This document shows, in pieces, positions 21,227 through 32,118 of a stretch of 40,321 nucleotides of DNA; position 1 is the stretch's first letter; each line of letters opens with the position of its first letter. Source of the DNA: Lingula anatina. Its lineage: Eukaryota > Brachiopoda > Lingulata > Lingulida > Lingulidae. The position numbers were made by a program, and so were the translations under genes. The stretch is from assembly GCF_001039355.2 (NCBI RefSeq), contig NW_019773654.1, forward strand, positions 1 to 40,321. The letters run 5' to 3'. The notes below the pieces were generated by a model, which did not search any database, had not been told where the DNA came from, and saw only the letters and a list, made by a program, of their open reading frames with translations.

Positions 21227-21357
21227 CAGGGATGAGATTTTTCTGACTATCGGCAGATTTCTGACTTTTTGGGAAACAAAAACTTCATTGTTGAAGGCAG
21301 CCCCCTAGACCTCGAGCCATATTTTCTTACTTTTCCACTAAATGGCAATCTTATCAC
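21227..21357 (+). mobile_element. MITE, CAGGGATGAGA family, copy 1
   Basis: It begins CAGGGATGAGATTTTTCTGA, contains TTTCTGACTTTTTGGGA and ACTTTTCCACTAAATG, and ends CAATCTTATC, an imperfect inverted copy of the start. The same order of motifs occurs in reverse orientation at 30697-30817. It has no coding capacity. The superfamily is not determined. Confidence 0.7.
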
Positions 21358-22178
21358 TAAAAATGTTCATTACTGATGTAAAGAATGGATGAAATGCAAC
21401 TGGGAAGATAATGCGTGCAAATTAAAATTTTGGTAATGCTATTTTATATTTGCATTAAATATAAATGATGAATCTTCATTTTCATGGGGTTTTTATTTTA
21501 ATATATATACAGACAAGGGACATCAAATTTTAAACTGAATAAATGTATCAGTAACAGTTAAAGTAAAAATATTAAATATAATTTATTTTCATTTTGTAAG
21601 ACTAAATATGAGTGTTAATCAGAATTGGAAACATGGCACCGCTCTCCCTGGTCAATGTGCTGTATCAATTATAATTACATATCAAAATTTTACAGCTATT
21701 CGAACGAACGGAGAAACATCTAAACATCATGAATCTGCTCCACATTTTCCCCTGCAAATGTATTAGAATAACAATCTGTTTCATTTATTCATTATTTTGA
21801 CTGTTTATTTCTAAAATTGTTCAATAACTCATTGTGCATATGATCCAAAATGATACTTGAGGCAAAAGATGTGGGCATCGCGCGTGGAGTGAAATATCAA
21901 ATGATACCGCATGTCTACCGTGACTTCATCAGTACGTTCTGTACGGCGTCTTGCCGTAATCCTCTTTTCGAGATGGAGGCTTATTGTGCCTTTTCATACT
22001 AGTTAACTATAATTCAAACCGAAGCGTCGGCACGGAAAGTAGGTGACCTTTTCATTATTATGTAAATCAGGTGAGCATTTTGGTGAGAGGTGCTCAGATA
22101 GGACCAAGGTCAGTAGAAGATGGAGAAGAAAGATGTCCCATGCCATATTACCGCTACTCCCACATGTAGGCCGAAAAG
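21358..22178. other. Intergenic stretch, no gene recognised
   Basis: AT-rich to about 21840, then more balanced with CpG (21870-22170), which would fit a promoter for the possible gene starting at 22179. Confidence 0.4.
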
Positions 22179-22714
22179 ATGGCACTGAAACTGGCAGCAG
22201 TATCTCGTAAGTTCCGTACAGATGATAGAAAATGTGTTGTAGCGTTTCTTAGTTTTGCATTGACGATATTTTCCCGAAATATGGTGCACTCTGGGCATAA
22301 TGCCCAATGGGACATCTAACTGACGTGAAGGATACTTCTCTTAGCTTTCCCTCAGTGCCTTTTGGGCGTCCTTTTGTTTCTGAGAACATTAGCTTTCCAT
22401 GAAGGTTGAATATATATATATTTGTATAATTTTAAGGTTTAATTGCGATTTGTTAATCATAACGCAACGGATACTGACACGAATTGCTGTAATGAACATA
22501 CAATGCTTTATCAGATCTTTAGACATTGTTTCATGAATGTGAATTTATTCCTTTACTTCCAGTGACTCTAAGTAGCGTTTACGAAGATGCCAGAAGCGTC
22601 CTACTCAGAGACACGTTACGTGTTCGACACATACAGCCCCACACCCATGCCAAGTTTGCCTCCTATGCCGACGTTTGTCTGCTCGTTAATTTGCAGGGAC
22701 GACATTTATATTAG
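22179..22714 (+). CDS. Possible small two-exon gene (about 60 aa), uncertain frame
   Basis: An ATG at 22179 (A at -3) opens nine codons (MALKLAAVS), then C|GTAAGTTCC, a near-perfect donor after 22206. A strong acceptor (CCTTTACTTCCAG, ending at 22562) opens a second exon that joins in phase and ends at TAG 22712-22714. The joined product continues LTLSSVYEDARSVLLRDTLR. Two alternatives compete: reading through the donor gives a 47-codon ORF with a hydrophobic stretch (VVAFLSFALTIF), and exon 2 also holds an independent ATG frame (22587-22727, MPEASYSETRYVFDTYSPTP). No family recognised. The splice signals are seen; which frame is used, or whether this is a non-coding transcript, is open. Confidence 0.35.
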
Positions 22715-22732
22715 CACGGAATTCTGAATGTT

Positions 22733-22815
22733 ATGGTTGGTTTTGGTTAAAACATTCTGCTCCAAAACTGCTCCAAAATGGTTGGTTTTGGTTAAAACAT
22801 TCTGCTCCAAAACGT
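22733..22815. repeat. 45-bp tandem duplication
   Basis: ATGGTTGGTTTTGGTTAAAA plus CATTCTGCTCCAAAA occurs at 22733 and again at 22778. It lies just upstream of the pearl-like element. Confidence 0.9.
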
Positions 22816-22819
22816 TTAT

Positions 22820-23266
22820 CAATTGAAAGTGCTAGTCGAATGAAACGAGCTTTCTATATACAGACACTGTAAGTGTCTGTATGTCTGATCGGTCTGTCTG
22901 TCCGTGTCGTCGCCGTTGCTGTCCGACACATGACGTTTGCCCCATAACTGTCAAACCGTACTTTTGTTCAACATTAAATTCACTGAGTGGCTTTGTTTGG
23001 CAAAGAAGCAGGTTGCTTTCGAAAATTGGCACGGTCAGTTTACATTTACGGCAATTATTCTGTTTTTTGCACATTTTGGTGACGTTCGCCCCATAACTGC
23101 CAAACCGTATTTTATTTTATTATTTTTTTTACATTAAATTTACTGAGTGGCTTTGTTTGGTAAACAGGCAGGTTGCTTTCGAAAATCGGCATGATTGGAT
23201 GACATTTATGGTAATTATTCTGTTGTTTGTTTGTTTGCTTGTTTGTTTATTTGTTAGTTTGTTTGA
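22820..23266 (+). mobile_element. Pearl-like element with two 149-bp cores
   Basis: Head AGTGCTAGTCGAATGAAACG, then an 11-bp perfect hairpin (22858-22868 against 22872-22882, 3-base loop), a GTCT/GTCC microsatellite, then cores starting at 22932 and 23081 (GACGTT(T/C)GCCCCATAACTG ... GTGGCTTTGTTTGG ... TTGCTTTCGAAAAT(T/C)GGCA). It ends in a TTTG microsatellite (23219-23266). The head, hairpin and core order and parts of the core match the element at 9820-10636. Confidence 0.75.
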
Positions 23267-24172
23267 ATATTTTATTTTCTCACACATTAGCATTTTCAGT
23301 GGGTTTTATAGCCCATGATATACTGAATTACTTGCTAGTTTTTTTTTCATATTCATGTTACCTGTCGTACATAATGTTAGAGGGTAAGAGTGATTACATA
23401 ATAGTGCATCAAAATTGGCCAAAACATTATTTGATGCACTCTTTTCTGCGTCTGAATGTCTGAACATTTGCCAGCATTGCTGCCTTGTTTCCTGTATTGT
23501 GTCTGTATATTTGTCAGTTTTGCTGTCTAGTTTTATTTATGAAACTTCTCGTAGAAATATAATCCATACTTAAGTATACACAGAAATTAAATCCACACTA
23601 AGTGTCTGCCCTGCATGGTGCTGGTTTGCTTTTTTTGGTAATTGTATGTTACTATGTCGTAGTACCGTGCTAGATATCTGATCATGGTGTTATGATGGCA
23701 ATTTATGTATACTTTTGGGTCGGGGTTGATATCCGTCCCTTTTCGAACCTGCAACGTTAGATTTGAAGTTCTCATTTAACAGATGTAATGTCTGTATAAA
23801 ATGATAAAGTGGTTGTTTTAAAATTATCATATGTTAATTTCCAAGAAGATGAATGTTTTCTATTTGTCACTGAAAATATGTGTGGGCAAATCTGTACCTT
23901 GACACCTCGATGTGAACTTGATGTTGAAATCTGGGAAGGAAAGGCATTTCAAACCCATTAGCTAAAATACATATAGGAAACTTTTAATAACATTTATTGT
24001 GTGTTCAGTCGAAAAAAGGGAAGAGATGTAAATCTACAAAAGACAAAGCCTTAAAAGTCACAACATTATGTTAACGGGCAGAATGTGCCCACGTTACTGC
24101 AGAATTGTCCACATGTACTATAACGATCTTTTAACAATTATGAATGTGGAACTGTGTCTGTGAATAAACTTC
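23267..24172. other. AT-rich intergenic stretch
   Basis: No exon, RNA gene or defined repeat was recognised. Confidence 0.5.
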
Positions 24173-24952
24173 CTCTGGTTCTCGGTGTTTTCAGTGCTGG
24201 GCGGGGATAAAATATCTGTTTTCTAAAACAAAGTTAAACCATGGGGTGGGGTAAAGATTGCCATCTGAAATAAAAAAATAATGAAAGTTAATTAAATATT
24301 GCAGTGATTATTTATATGCCGTTTAAGACTTGTACTACAAAACAGAAGTGTCGAAAAAAATGGGAAATGGACTTCATTTAGATTTCGTTTGTTCATTAAA
24401 ATGTTTCTGATATTAATCATAGCCTTTTGCATTCCAAATTTTCAAAATCACTTGAGCTGTCGCAGAGCCCAATTTTCGGGAGGTAATGGGTATTATAAAA
24501 AGATTTAATGAATTTTTAGACCGACAACTTTTGCCAATTTTGCTCAAAAAGATGGTGAACAATTAATGATTCTTAAGCAAAATCTGTAGATTTTTAAAAA
24601 TTACATTATAGGGTTTATTATTTAATCTGTTACACTAAAGTACATTCAAACAGTTTTTTCAGTTATTTAAGGATTTTACGGAATTATCATCTAAAAATGT
24701 TATTTTGTTCCTCTAATTTCGATATTCTACCAAAGTGTATATAAACCTTCATACTTCGTTTGGTTTGAATTTTCAAAGTGAAAAAAATGCCTAAAATGTG
24801 CGGAGGAGCGTTCTAAGTAAAGTTGTTCTGCATTCTTATACAATTGAATTTTTTCGGGAGTAAGGGTTGATTGAGAAAGACGGGCTTGGTTAAATATCAG
24901 TCCTGTATTCATGTTATGTTATTTTGTCATCACCGAACACCGAGAACCAGAG
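24173..24952. mobile_element. 780-bp sequence bounded by perfect 17-bp inverted repeats
   Basis: CTCTGGTTCTCGGTGTT at 24173-24189 is found inverted, without mismatch, at 24936-24952. The interior is AT-rich and non-coding. This fits a non-autonomous DNA transposon. No matching target duplication was seen at the flanks (AAACTTC / TTAATTT), so the outer limits or the type are uncertain. Confidence 0.6.
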
Positions 24953-25714
24953 TTAATTTTAAGTGGATGTGAAAAGTCACTACAAGTACATTGACTTCTG
25001 CGTAACCTTTTCAGTTTTGTTTGTATAATATTCTGAATATGGGTAAGATTTGGGTAATCTTGTAAACCGCCCATGTCTTTATGTCGCTCTTGATTCAAAT
25101 GCTTTGCAAGTGTTAATTTTCGTCCACAGTTACACCATGTATTATATTTATTTTCGAATTTAGTGTAAAGAATTTAAAAAAATCGATTGGCAAAACAACC
25201 GGGAATCTTACCAACATGAAAAAATTTTGGCTACATTTCGATTTGGTGTGCAAATATCAACAAGACGACACAGGACAAGGTGTGCTTACATGCGTGTGTG
25301 CGTTAGTGCACGAATGACAAAGAAGATTATTTGCATTTTTAAAATTGTTACAACATTTGAATTTGATTTGATGGAATTCGATAAAAACAAGGTACTAATG
25401 TCGATAAAAAGTTGCCAATTTGTTTAAAAAAAACATTTTGTCTATTATCAGTTTTTGCCAAAGTCTCTCAAATGTTATGATCTTGAACTTTTTTTTCATA
25501 AATCAATGGATTCCGGCTTTTAGTAATAATGTTAAAATGCATAAAATCTTCGACTTCGTTTTATTTACAGATATATATTATCTCTTTTTGTTTGTCAAGT
25601 TTTAATTCATATTAATAAGCAGAAAATGTTATTTCATTATGTTTGTAAAAAAATTGATACTTAAAATGATTCATTTTGACAAAAATAAATGTACAAATCT
25701 TGCAAAAAGTGGTC
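24953..25714. other. AT-rich intergenic stretch
   Basis: Nothing recognised. Confidence 0.5.
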
Positions 25715-25724
25715 TTTTTCCCTA

Positions 25725-25785
25725 GCTCACCTCGATCCCTTCATCTCTTGCGTACTATTCTGCCGTCTTACCTACTGAGCCACTG
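25725..25785 (-). mobile_element. tRNA-like SINE head (inner copy)
   Basis: On the minus strand an A box (TGGCTCAGTAGG, starting at 25782) and a B box (GGATCGAGGTG, starting at 25738) are 44 nt apart, the spacing of a tRNA. The B box has drifted from GGTTCGANNCC. A closed cloverleaf was not seen, so this is read as a tRNA-derived SINE promoter, not a tRNA gene. Confidence 0.5.
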
Positions 25786-25882
25786 GCTCGACTCACTTCT
25801 TTTACATCGTAGGACCCCCTTGTCGCAATTTAAATTACTCATTTGGAATTTTTTTGCAAAAGGTAATTTGCTGGGACCTAGA

Positions 25883-25953
25883 GGCGCCAGGTTTCGAACC
25901 CAAGTCTTGCTGGGTCCGAGTCGCGCGTGCTATCCACTCCTCCAAGTGTTCCC
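25883..25953 (-). mobile_element. tRNA-like SINE head (outer copy)
   Basis: On the minus strand an A box (TGGAGGAGTGG, starting at 25944) and a perfect B box (GGTTCGAAACC, starting at 25900) are again 44 nt apart. The sequence has the feel of a tRNA from the D-arm to the T-arm, but I could not build a good anticodon stem. With the copy 160 bp downstream on the same strand it forms a two-head arrangement. Confidence 0.6.
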
Positions 25954-26046
25954 GCCCACCCACCCCTGGTGGACTTTTCTTTTATAGTAACTAAAGGGAA
26001 TTTTGAAAAGGCCTTCTAGAAGAGAATTTAATATGTTCCAAGTACT

Positions 26047-26083
26047 CGAATCGAACCCCCACCATTAGAGTTCTACCAAGCTA
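26047..26083 (-). mobile_element. Shortened tRNA-like fragment
   Basis: Minus strand: A-box-like TAGCTTGGTAG (starting at 26083) and B box GGTTCGATTCG (starting at 26057), only 26 nt apart, as if the anticodon arm were deleted. It is about 100 bp from the two SINE heads on the same strand. Confidence 0.4.
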
Positions 26084-28634
26084 TTGAAAACGATAAGTCA
26101 TTTTGCATATAATTGCAAAGTATTTTATTCAGAGAAAAATAAATTGCTACATATTTCAAACATACACTTGTTAAAAAAATATGTTTTAATAACAATAAGT
26201 TTTGAATATTCAAAAATGTAAAACAAAAATATTGATTTCTGCAAGACTCGTTCAAGTTACATTTGATAAATAAACTATCTTATGAACTACTTGGCTAATG
26301 TTTGATCTCAGATAAAAATGACAATCAGATTTTTCAATTACATTTTTAACAAAAACAACGGCAGCTGAAGTTGCTGTCTCTCCCCACACCACCGCTGGAA
26401 AAAATCAAAAGAAACTCACTCTGATATGATAAATGATCATTTTAAGAGTCGCAAAAAATACTCCAAATTGTTAAGAATTTCAAAATTTGACATCCTTTCA
26501 AAATACCATGTATCTGCCATTGTTTTTGTTTGGGGTAGGCCTACTGTGAAATTTTAGGTGCATAAGGTTCTGTGAATTTTTCAGAATATGGCTTTTTCCA
26601 CATTTAATACGACATAAAACCCAGACAGTTATTGCTGGGAAGGAAAAAACGTTCACTATGTTTTGCAAAAAACTGTCACAAGCCGTTTGTGAAATAAATT
26701 TCAACATTTCACAACAACCGATACGTTCAAATACACTACAAGAGATACACTACAATGAGAAATCTGACAAAAAAATCCCCTAGAAACACTGATTATTGAA
26801 CAAAAACATTTTAGCAATTATAACATGTGTAATTATCAAACCTGGGCAAAATGGAGGGACAAATCATTTATAACAAAATATTTATAACACCTTGCATTTA
26901 TATTTTAAAGTCCAAAGATGTGTAACAAACGGTTTGCAACTTTCTGAACATAAATGATGTGCTCATGCGAGATCAAAAATATCTTTTCTATATCTGCTGC
27001 TCGATATACTGAAGATGTTGCTGAGATAGAATTTTTAAAAAGCAGCAGTTTTGAAAATGGAAAATTTTGAATCACATGACTTTTCCCTTCATTTTTATAC
27101 AAAAGTGAGATCTGTTCAACAAATTTATGCCACAAATGCAAGTCATAATTAACAAATAATTACAAAAAATATATCACATACTACTCACCTTAACTTTAGA
27201 AAAACATAATATTAAGATTACAATCCACAGAAGCAAATTTACATAAATAACAAAAATCGTTAAATATGTCCATGTTCTTTTTGTGCAGTTTAACAGGTAG
27301 ACTTGTAGTAGTCAAATCAGTTTGAAACTATGTATAATTTTTAAATTGAGTTAAATGTGTGAACTTTATATACTCCATTACTCAAACAAAATGATCGATT
27401 GTGGTCCGTAAAAATGACACTTTTCACTCAACAAGACAGCAAGTTTTCAAGCTTCAAAAGATTATATAGATACGAGTTTTAAGAAACTAGATTTTAAGTC
27501 AACCTCGCTATGGAGATAAATATTTGAGAATTTTTCCACGTGGCGATAAAATTATAGAAATTTGGAACCCCAAACGATTAGATTGTAGTTTTCGAGACGG
27601 TTTTTGGATAAAGTAAACCTAAAATGAAAATTGCAGATTTTTTTATTGCTTTATTAAAGGTCTAACCCACACCATATGCCTTTGAGTAATTAATTCCAGG
27701 AGTTCGAAGCTAGTGAAAATATTGTAAATGCCAAGTTCCTAGTGAAATGCTCACTATTTAAAAATAGAAAGTATGCAAATTTTTAGTCTTTTGATAGAAT
27801 CTTTCAACTAAGCATTAAACAATTCCAAAAATGGACTGAACTGGTTACGTTTTATTTGTAAGATCAATAACTCAAGACTACTTCAGTATGTTTTATTTCT
27901 CTTCAAAGCATTTTAAAGGACGTAACATAAATCACCAAACGTACAAAATTACGTTAACAAAGTTTTCAAGGTAGCTTTTTTCGTCTTTTGGTAAAAAAGG
28001 TCAAATTGAGCTTCATTTGCGAGTTTTCCTGGACTATAAAAGTTTTCCTAAGTTTTGAGCATTATATTTGCATTGAATGAACGTCAAGTCACAACTTGCT
28101 GCCTTGCTGAAGAATACTGCAAATAGTTTTACAAACGTCGGGGAAGCAAACTCATAATTATAGTAAAAACATGTTTAAAGGCATAAGGGGCAGTTTTATT
28201 TTTTGGCGAAATAAAACCAGTTTTGTTACTATGCCTTAAAGTTTAAAGGTAAAAATCATGGTAAATTGCTTTGGACAGAGCGTTTTGATTAGACAACGTG
28301 ATATTGACATTACCCATAAATGAGAAATATTAAAATTACGTTCAAACATTACTTGCAAATTGGTGCTAGCAATTCGCCCCCCTATGCCTTCAAAATGACT
28401 GCTTTCATTATCTGTCACGCGAAAAGCAGTATAACTATTAACTAGGCCACATACTTCAATGGATCGAAATGTTACATATCGTGGTGCAATTTGTAAAATC
28501 ATGCCAAAATTAGAAACTATATCACTAAATCTTTATCCAGTTCTATAATTTCAATTGTGACTAATTTGCTTTACTATAATTATGACAACGTTGTCAAAAC
28601 CACTAAATTTCAACATCCAAAATTAGTAAAGAGC
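26084..28634. other. AT-rich intergenic stretch
   Basis: 2.5 kb of low-GC sequence with only short random open frames. No exon, RNA gene or repeat was recognised. Confidence 0.5.
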
Positions 28635-28643
28635 CATTTCACA

Positions 28644-28764
28644 TACCCTCTACCAGGGCCACAGATTGATTTTTCACTAGATATTAGAGATGTCTCTGGT
28701 TAAATAGATGGTCTCTGTACTGTCATAAACGTCCACAGAATAACTGCGGCCCTGGTAGAGGGTA
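28644..28764. mobile_element. 121-bp MITE with 9-bp target-site duplication
   Basis: TACCCTCTACCAGGGCC at 28644 is inverted at the other end (GGCCCTGGTAGAGGGTA, ending at 28764), and the match extends to 21 bp with one mismatch. It is flanked by a perfect direct repeat CATTTCACA (28635-28643 and 28765-28773). A 9-bp duplication is typical of Mutator-like elements. The intact duplication suggests a fairly recent insertion. Confidence 0.88.
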
Positions 28765-28773
28765 CATTTCACA

Positions 28774-30269
28774 AAATTTTCCCCATCTTGTCTATTTCGC
28801 ATGTAAAACTTTACTACCACTACTAATTCTACCGATTTAGATTAAAATTCTGTGTAGTTAACACGAGGCACAGCTGCAATTTTCACTGTCATGAGGTACG
28901 TGATGAAATAAAACACAAAATATCACGTGGGGAAAATATTAGTAAGTGGCAAAACCCAGTGTTCAACATGCAGCCGTCAAAACAATTTTTAAAATGCATC
29001 AAAGATAAGTTTTAGACAAATACCTAATACCTTTGTCTTGAAACTTTTTGTTAAATCGGTTAAAACTGAAATATCCATATACTTAGAATCCTGACCGCCT
29101 CGCATCCACACCTTGGTCACTCAGAACGGTAGAAGAAGTGATATCTCTTCCAAGGGTTCAGGTTTCAAATGATCCACGGGGGTAGAAGGTAGGAAGAGCT
29201 AGGTGGCCGCCTTTTCCATTTATCAATAACCAGAATTTGACAGACAAAATTTGATTAACAATGTTCTAAAATAGTAAGGCACAGAAAGCTTTTGTTTCCC
29301 GGATATTTAAAAAAAAAACACTACATTAAATTAATCAAATTAAGCTTCATACCCTTACACACTCCAAAGTAAAATGGCATTATGTAGGTCACAAGCTATC
29401 CTTATATGGGTCTACTGCATGCTGCAATCTGAACAGTTTTTGCCAGGTTTGACAAACCAAACCGTTCTATAGCGCCATCTGGAGGGGAACAGAAATTATC
29501 TTCTCTGCTGCTGTTTCTTAGCGGATTGTCTTAGTTTGTGTGTGTGTGTATGTGTGTGTGCATACGCTTGTGCGTGCTTAATCTTCAGCATCACAGAAAT
29601 AATAATGCAGTTCTATCTGGCATATATGCAAATAAAGTTAGTCATTTACGAGAATAACACCAACAGTGCATGTTATCTACAAACTGTACGGGCATAATCT
29701 CTGCTGTCTTTTTTTTATCTGTTAACTATATTGATCCAAAGCCAGTGTAAAACGATCTAAAATACTACACCAGTCGACCATAATGTAAAAATTTAGCGAT
29801 AAAATAAATAAACGCATTATTAGAATAGAATTGAATAGATGGGAAGTGAATAAATAAACTATCAAAATCGGCCAAGTGGTAGTATTTTAACCGAATTAAA
29901 AAGAAAAAACATTCATGCACCGTACTAATTTTTTTAAAAATGAAAACTTCAGATAATGAAACCAATCTCCGACTTGGCTATGCAGACGACCTCTGAGGAA
30001 ACCTACTTCTGCAGTGCATTGGGATTTAATAGCGGTTTCGGATTCGGACACAAATAATTTTTTTACAAAAAAATCCCATTTAAAATAATTTTGGCCCGTT
30101 TCACCTTGAAACAAAGGTCAAATCCACTAGAATTTAGAAATCAGAAATGCCCTGCCAGTAACAATAGTAGAACCATATTCAGATTCACACATCATACTTG
30201 CTGAGTTTTTCCAACTATGTTTAATCAGTTCACGTTACTTTATCACCCCCTAGCAGCTCTCAAGAGTTT
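28774..30269. other. Intergenic stretch
   Basis: AT-rich; a GT-rich microsatellite lies near 29535-29570. Around 29120-29190 a GGTTTCAAATGATCC motif preceded by a TGG-rich stretch is a possible but weak tRNA-like relic. No gene recognised. Confidence 0.4.
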
Positions 30270-30370
30270 TTTTTTACTTCAAATTTGCCGTGTTGCTTTG
30301 TTTGGTCAAAAAAAGTTTCCTTAGAAAATCAGCGTTATTGTTTTATATTCACAAAAGTGATGTTATATTT
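30270..30370 (+). mobile_element. Degenerate core of the pearl-like family
   Basis: AAATTTGCCGTGTTGCTTTG, then TTTGGTCAAA and TTAGAAAATCAGCGTTATTG, follow the order of the core at 22932-23230 (AAATTCACTGAGTGGCTTTG, TTTGGCAAA, TTCGAAAATCGGCATGATTG). Only one partial core remains; no hairpin or microsatellite was found. Confidence 0.5.
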
Positions 30371-30696
30371 TATTGGCTTTTTGCAGATGATTGTGGCATG
30401 TATACCCTATTTTGTTAAAAATAAGGCCTTGCTCAAAGTGACCCGTTGTTGTTTTAAGTTGTTTAGAGTTACATAGCAGGATGTATTCCCTCTTACCAAG
30501 CCATTGTAAGTTTTCTTAGTAGTCAATTTATATCTTAGTTGAGGTGGATTAATTGTTCCCTTCACTATATAAGTTGCTATATAAATTATATGTAGGTAAA
30601 TTTGATCCAAGTTAACTCGAGCAGGATACTGTCATTATTATATGAACTTTATTTGCTTCATTTGATAACTTAATATTATTGAAAATTTTCTGATGT

Positions 30697-30817
30697 GGGA
30701 TGAGACTAACATTTAGTGAAAAAGTCGGAAAATGTGGCGTGGGGTTCACGGGTTCGCCTGGGCCACTGATATTTTTGGCTCCCAAAAGTCGGAAATCCAC
30801 CTATAGTCTCATCCCTG
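30697..30817 (-). mobile_element. MITE, CAGGGATGAGA family, copy 2
   Basis: Read on the minus strand it begins CAGGGATGAGACTATAGGTG, contains TTTCCGACTTTTGGGA and GACTTTTTCACTAAATG, and ends AGTCTCATCCCAC. The two ends are inverted (GGGATGAGACT). The internal motifs match copy 1 at 21227-21357 in the same order. Confidence 0.75.
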
Positions 30818-30983
30818 GCTAATACAGTTGTGTTTTGGTTTGTCAGAAAACTAAGAGGATGGGAGAACTTGAAGTAAAAACTTTTCGACAGACCATAAAA
30901 ATAGGCACATCTTTTCATACAAGAAGAAGGAATTATACTCACAACTTCTTACACAGCAATCTCACTACATAATGTTTCAAATA

Positions 30984-32118
30984 TTTATTACAAAAATACA
31001 TGAAATAAAACAGGGATCTAAAAATAAAGATATTTGGGAATCATATATGAAACTATGCAACTTGCACAAAACTTGCACTGAAACTTTAGAAAAATTTATA
31101 TTTTTTTGAAAACTGTAAACTTATAAAACAAAACTTGAACTTTTTATTTACTTCCACATAAACGCAATTTAAAAATATATACTTAAGACAGCTGATGCTG
31201 CTGCTACATGATGCTGCTACATTAAAATACAACATTTACTAAAACCGCTTTTAACTTTTTTCCTTTAAAAGTAACAAAAAGTGCCTTGGTGAATGGATAT
31301 CTAAAATGTCTTCGAGGATATAACTTTCCTGATGACATTCAAGCATCTCTCTTCTTCCATATAATATACACCGTATGTAAAAATGTGCCACTTGCACATC
31401 TGAATAAAACATGGTTATCAAGTTTGAGATATATGATAGGTATAAAATTAAGATTTAAAAACCTTTTAAAACATCTTTTCTACTGGTATATCTAAGAAAT
31501 TGCACCATTGATGCACCTTTCCATCTTATTATAAACAGTTTTCTTCAAACTGTAGTTTACTTACTTGACAGAAATAAAATGAAGTTATAAAACCATAAAC
31601 TGTATTTAACTATAAGTAACTTGGCAACAAAAAAGTTCTACTTAGTCAATGGTAGAATATATTAATTTTGCCATAACTGCACCCGATTACAAAACACAAA
31701 CTAAGAACATATACCAAAACAATTAAACTGATCAGTGACAGGGCACTAACACTTCATTGAGAGTGGGATGCAATGACAAAGTTGAAGTTTGATTCAACAA
31801 CAAAAGTGAAAAATTACAAAATCTTTAACAAGAACAATAAAAGTTGCTATCTGCTTCTTCAAATATTTGTTCTAAAAAGCCTTCAAAATATCAAACATTT
31901 CTAAAGAAGATATCTAACTTAACACTGCTGTATCAATTGCTAATAGTCATATGATAAGATAAACTAGGAATTTTCAGCTCAAAATGAAACTTTTTTGTGA
32001 CAACACTGCAAAAAAAGTTATATCAAAAATATAAATAAATAAAAAATAAATAAACATAATAAAAACTGTGTTGAAAAAAACTTGGTGAAGCCAACTTGCA
32101 CCCTGACAGTGGCTATCT
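30984..32118 (-). other. Probable 3' UTR of the zinc-finger gene
   Basis: This AT-rich stretch follows the stop codon at 32119-32121 on the minus strand. Minus-strand AATAAA motifs occur at several points; the most distal one examined is at 30984-30989, others lie near 32030-32050 within an A/T-rich run. The transcript end is not shown. Confidence 0.4.

Noticed and set aside
29115-29190. tRNA-like sequence on the plus strand
   Set aside because: The A box does not fit and the B box is too degenerate to support even a SINE call.
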